Notes under the pieces: generated by a model
Seen by the model: only the letters and a program-made list of their open reading frames with translations
Told to the model about the DNA's origin: nothing
The model's database searches: none
Program-made: the position numbers and the translations under genes
Shown here: piece by piece, positions 62,998 to 64,000 of the stretch
Position numbering within the stretch: position 1 is the first letter of the stretch
How the letters are laid out: each line of letters opens with the position of its first letter
Assembly: GCA_035135055.1 (NCBI GenBank)
Contig: JAVFHQ010000031.1
Location: forward strand, 248,001-312,000
Reading direction: 5' to 3'
Source of the DNA: Oleoguttula mirabilis
Lineage: Eukaryota; Ascomycota; Dothideomycetes; Mycosphaerellales; Teratosphaeriaceae
DNA length: 64,000 bases

Positions 62998-64000
62998 ATG
63001 GAACCTGACGAGCTCACATTGACCACCCCACCCCCCAAGCGACGAAGACTCATGTCTGTCAAACCCTCTCCGCCACGTTTGTCCGACCTCATGGCTGCTT
63101 TTGGCGCGAGAAGCTCGCCAGATTCCGTCACCAAGATGGACAGACAGTCAGCCGGTGGGCATGAGATGCGGAAAAAGTCCACTGTCAATTACGCGGAGAG
63201 CGAAGTGTCGTCAGCCCACAGTTCGCCCAAGTCGACATCGAGCTTTGGAGAGAACTCAGGGTCTTCGAAGACTTCGTTGATAGGCAACAGCAAGGAAGAG
63301 AGCGAGGACGAGCTCATGGGCGACAAGAAGCGTGACAGCGAGGATGAGCTTCAGTCCAGCGATGTGGTTCACGCGGTACCACGTCGCACTGCAACTCGAG
63401 AGCTGCCGTCACGCTCCGCCAGAAAGCAAGTCAGCTACGCTACGCCAGTGAAGAAGTATGCGAAGAAGACAATGACACACCGCAAGGCTGACAAGCTGCT
63501 CACTTCGGACACCAACAAGCCAGCCCATAAACCGGTTGCCGACACCGCTCGGGGCAGGGTGCGCCATGACATCCTAGAGCATACCAAGCCGAAGCGGGAT
63601 GCGTTCGTCCTCGCTTACAAGGACCACTTCCTTCCCGTACTGCCCGAGACAGCAAATTATATCGACAAGCTCGAGCGCATCCGCGCAACGAGCGACAAGG
63701 GTAGTCTGCGGGGGATTGTCAAGTACACCGCCATCACCAAGCAGCCACGTGAGGTCAAGGCCGTCATGAAGCCATATCAGCTCGAGGGCCTATCTTTCTT
63801 GGTGCACATGTTTCATAACGGCATGTCGGCCATCCTTGGCGACGAAATGGGTCTCGGAAAGGTAGGTCTATCCGAGTTCATACGCCGTGCAAGGCACGTA
63901 CTGAAGCTAACACTCTACCTAGACTTTGCAGACCTTGGCTCTCTTCCAGTACCTGGCTGAGAATGAGCCTACTCATGGCGAGAACAGACCTCACTTGGTC
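62998..64000 (+). CDS. SNF2-family chromatin-remodelling ATPase (5' part)
   Basis: Exon 1 is 62998-63861 and exon 2 starts at 63923 (61-nt intron, donor GTAGGT, CTAAC branch, CCTAG acceptor) and runs off the window; 314 residues are visible. The first ~200 residues are disordered and basic/acidic (KKRRR-like start PPPKRRRLM, EESEDELMGDKK). Then comes MKPYQLEGLSFLVHMF (motif Q/I region) and ILGDEMGLGK-TLQTLALFQYL, the Walker A motif joined across the intron. The GDEMGLGKT wording and QLEGLSFLV place it in SNF2 helicase-like ATPases; whether it is ISWI, Lsh/MUS-30 or another subgroup cannot be told from the part present. Not truncated biologically, only by the window. Confidence 0.9.

Noticed and set aside
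1..64000. Secondary-metabolite cluster, CRISPR array or transposon genes
   Set aside because: No PKS, NRPS, terpene synthase, P450 set, reverse transcriptase, transposase or regularly spaced repeats were found.

Overview
The window is nuclear DNA of a filamentous ascomycete (Pezizomycotina). Genes carry short GT-AG introns of about 47-156 nt, often with a CTRAY-type branch site. Several protein families are fungal: Clr2, DUF3112, the fungal rhodopsin-domain membrane proteins and group-type hybrid histidine kinases. A Dothideomycete, perhaps of the black-yeast kind, is my best guess, but that is inference from protein style and not a database match. No prokaryotic, viral, CRISPR or obvious transposon gene was seen.

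Left part (1-25.5 kb) is gene-poor. Two related cysteine-containing proteins of unknown function lie in tandem (2.5-6.5 kb). A large unknown minus-strand ORF is followed, across one in-frame TAA, by a further spliced coding stretch (7.6-10.4 kb). Then come an intronless hybrid histidine kinase (12.8-16.3 kb), a seven-helix DUF3112 protein (18.9-20.3 kb) and a PlsB-type glycerolipid acyltransferase with a possible peroxisomal tail (20.8-23.3 kb). Between them are stretches of 2-2.5 kb in which I see no gene.

The right part (25.5-64 kb) is denser and mostly housekeeping. In order: a kinesin-4-like motor; Bcd1 (snoRNP assembly); a DENN-domain protein; an HEI10-like RING protein (meiotic crossover); a HAD phosphatase; a small Trp-run protein; XAP5/FAM50; TTC1; p23/Sba1; Vps24 (ESCRT-III); an F-box-like protein; a short-chain dehydrogenase with a premature stop; an unknown conserved protein; a CXXC zinc protein (DUF866); Ras; GMF (actin debranching); a molybdopterin-binding-domain protein; a fungal rhodopsin-domain membrane protein; Clr2; and the start of a SNF2 ATPase cut by the window end.

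Themes: several divergent pairs share short intergenic regions (XAP5/TTC1, GMF/MoCF, unknown/CZIB, Clr2/SNF2). The Clr2/SNF2 pair joins two chromatin regulators. Two genes are interrupted by a single in-frame stop whose downstream reading frame still looks coding. Exon coordinates in the entries were derived by hand from splice signals and frame, and each spliced CDS was checked to be a multiple of three.
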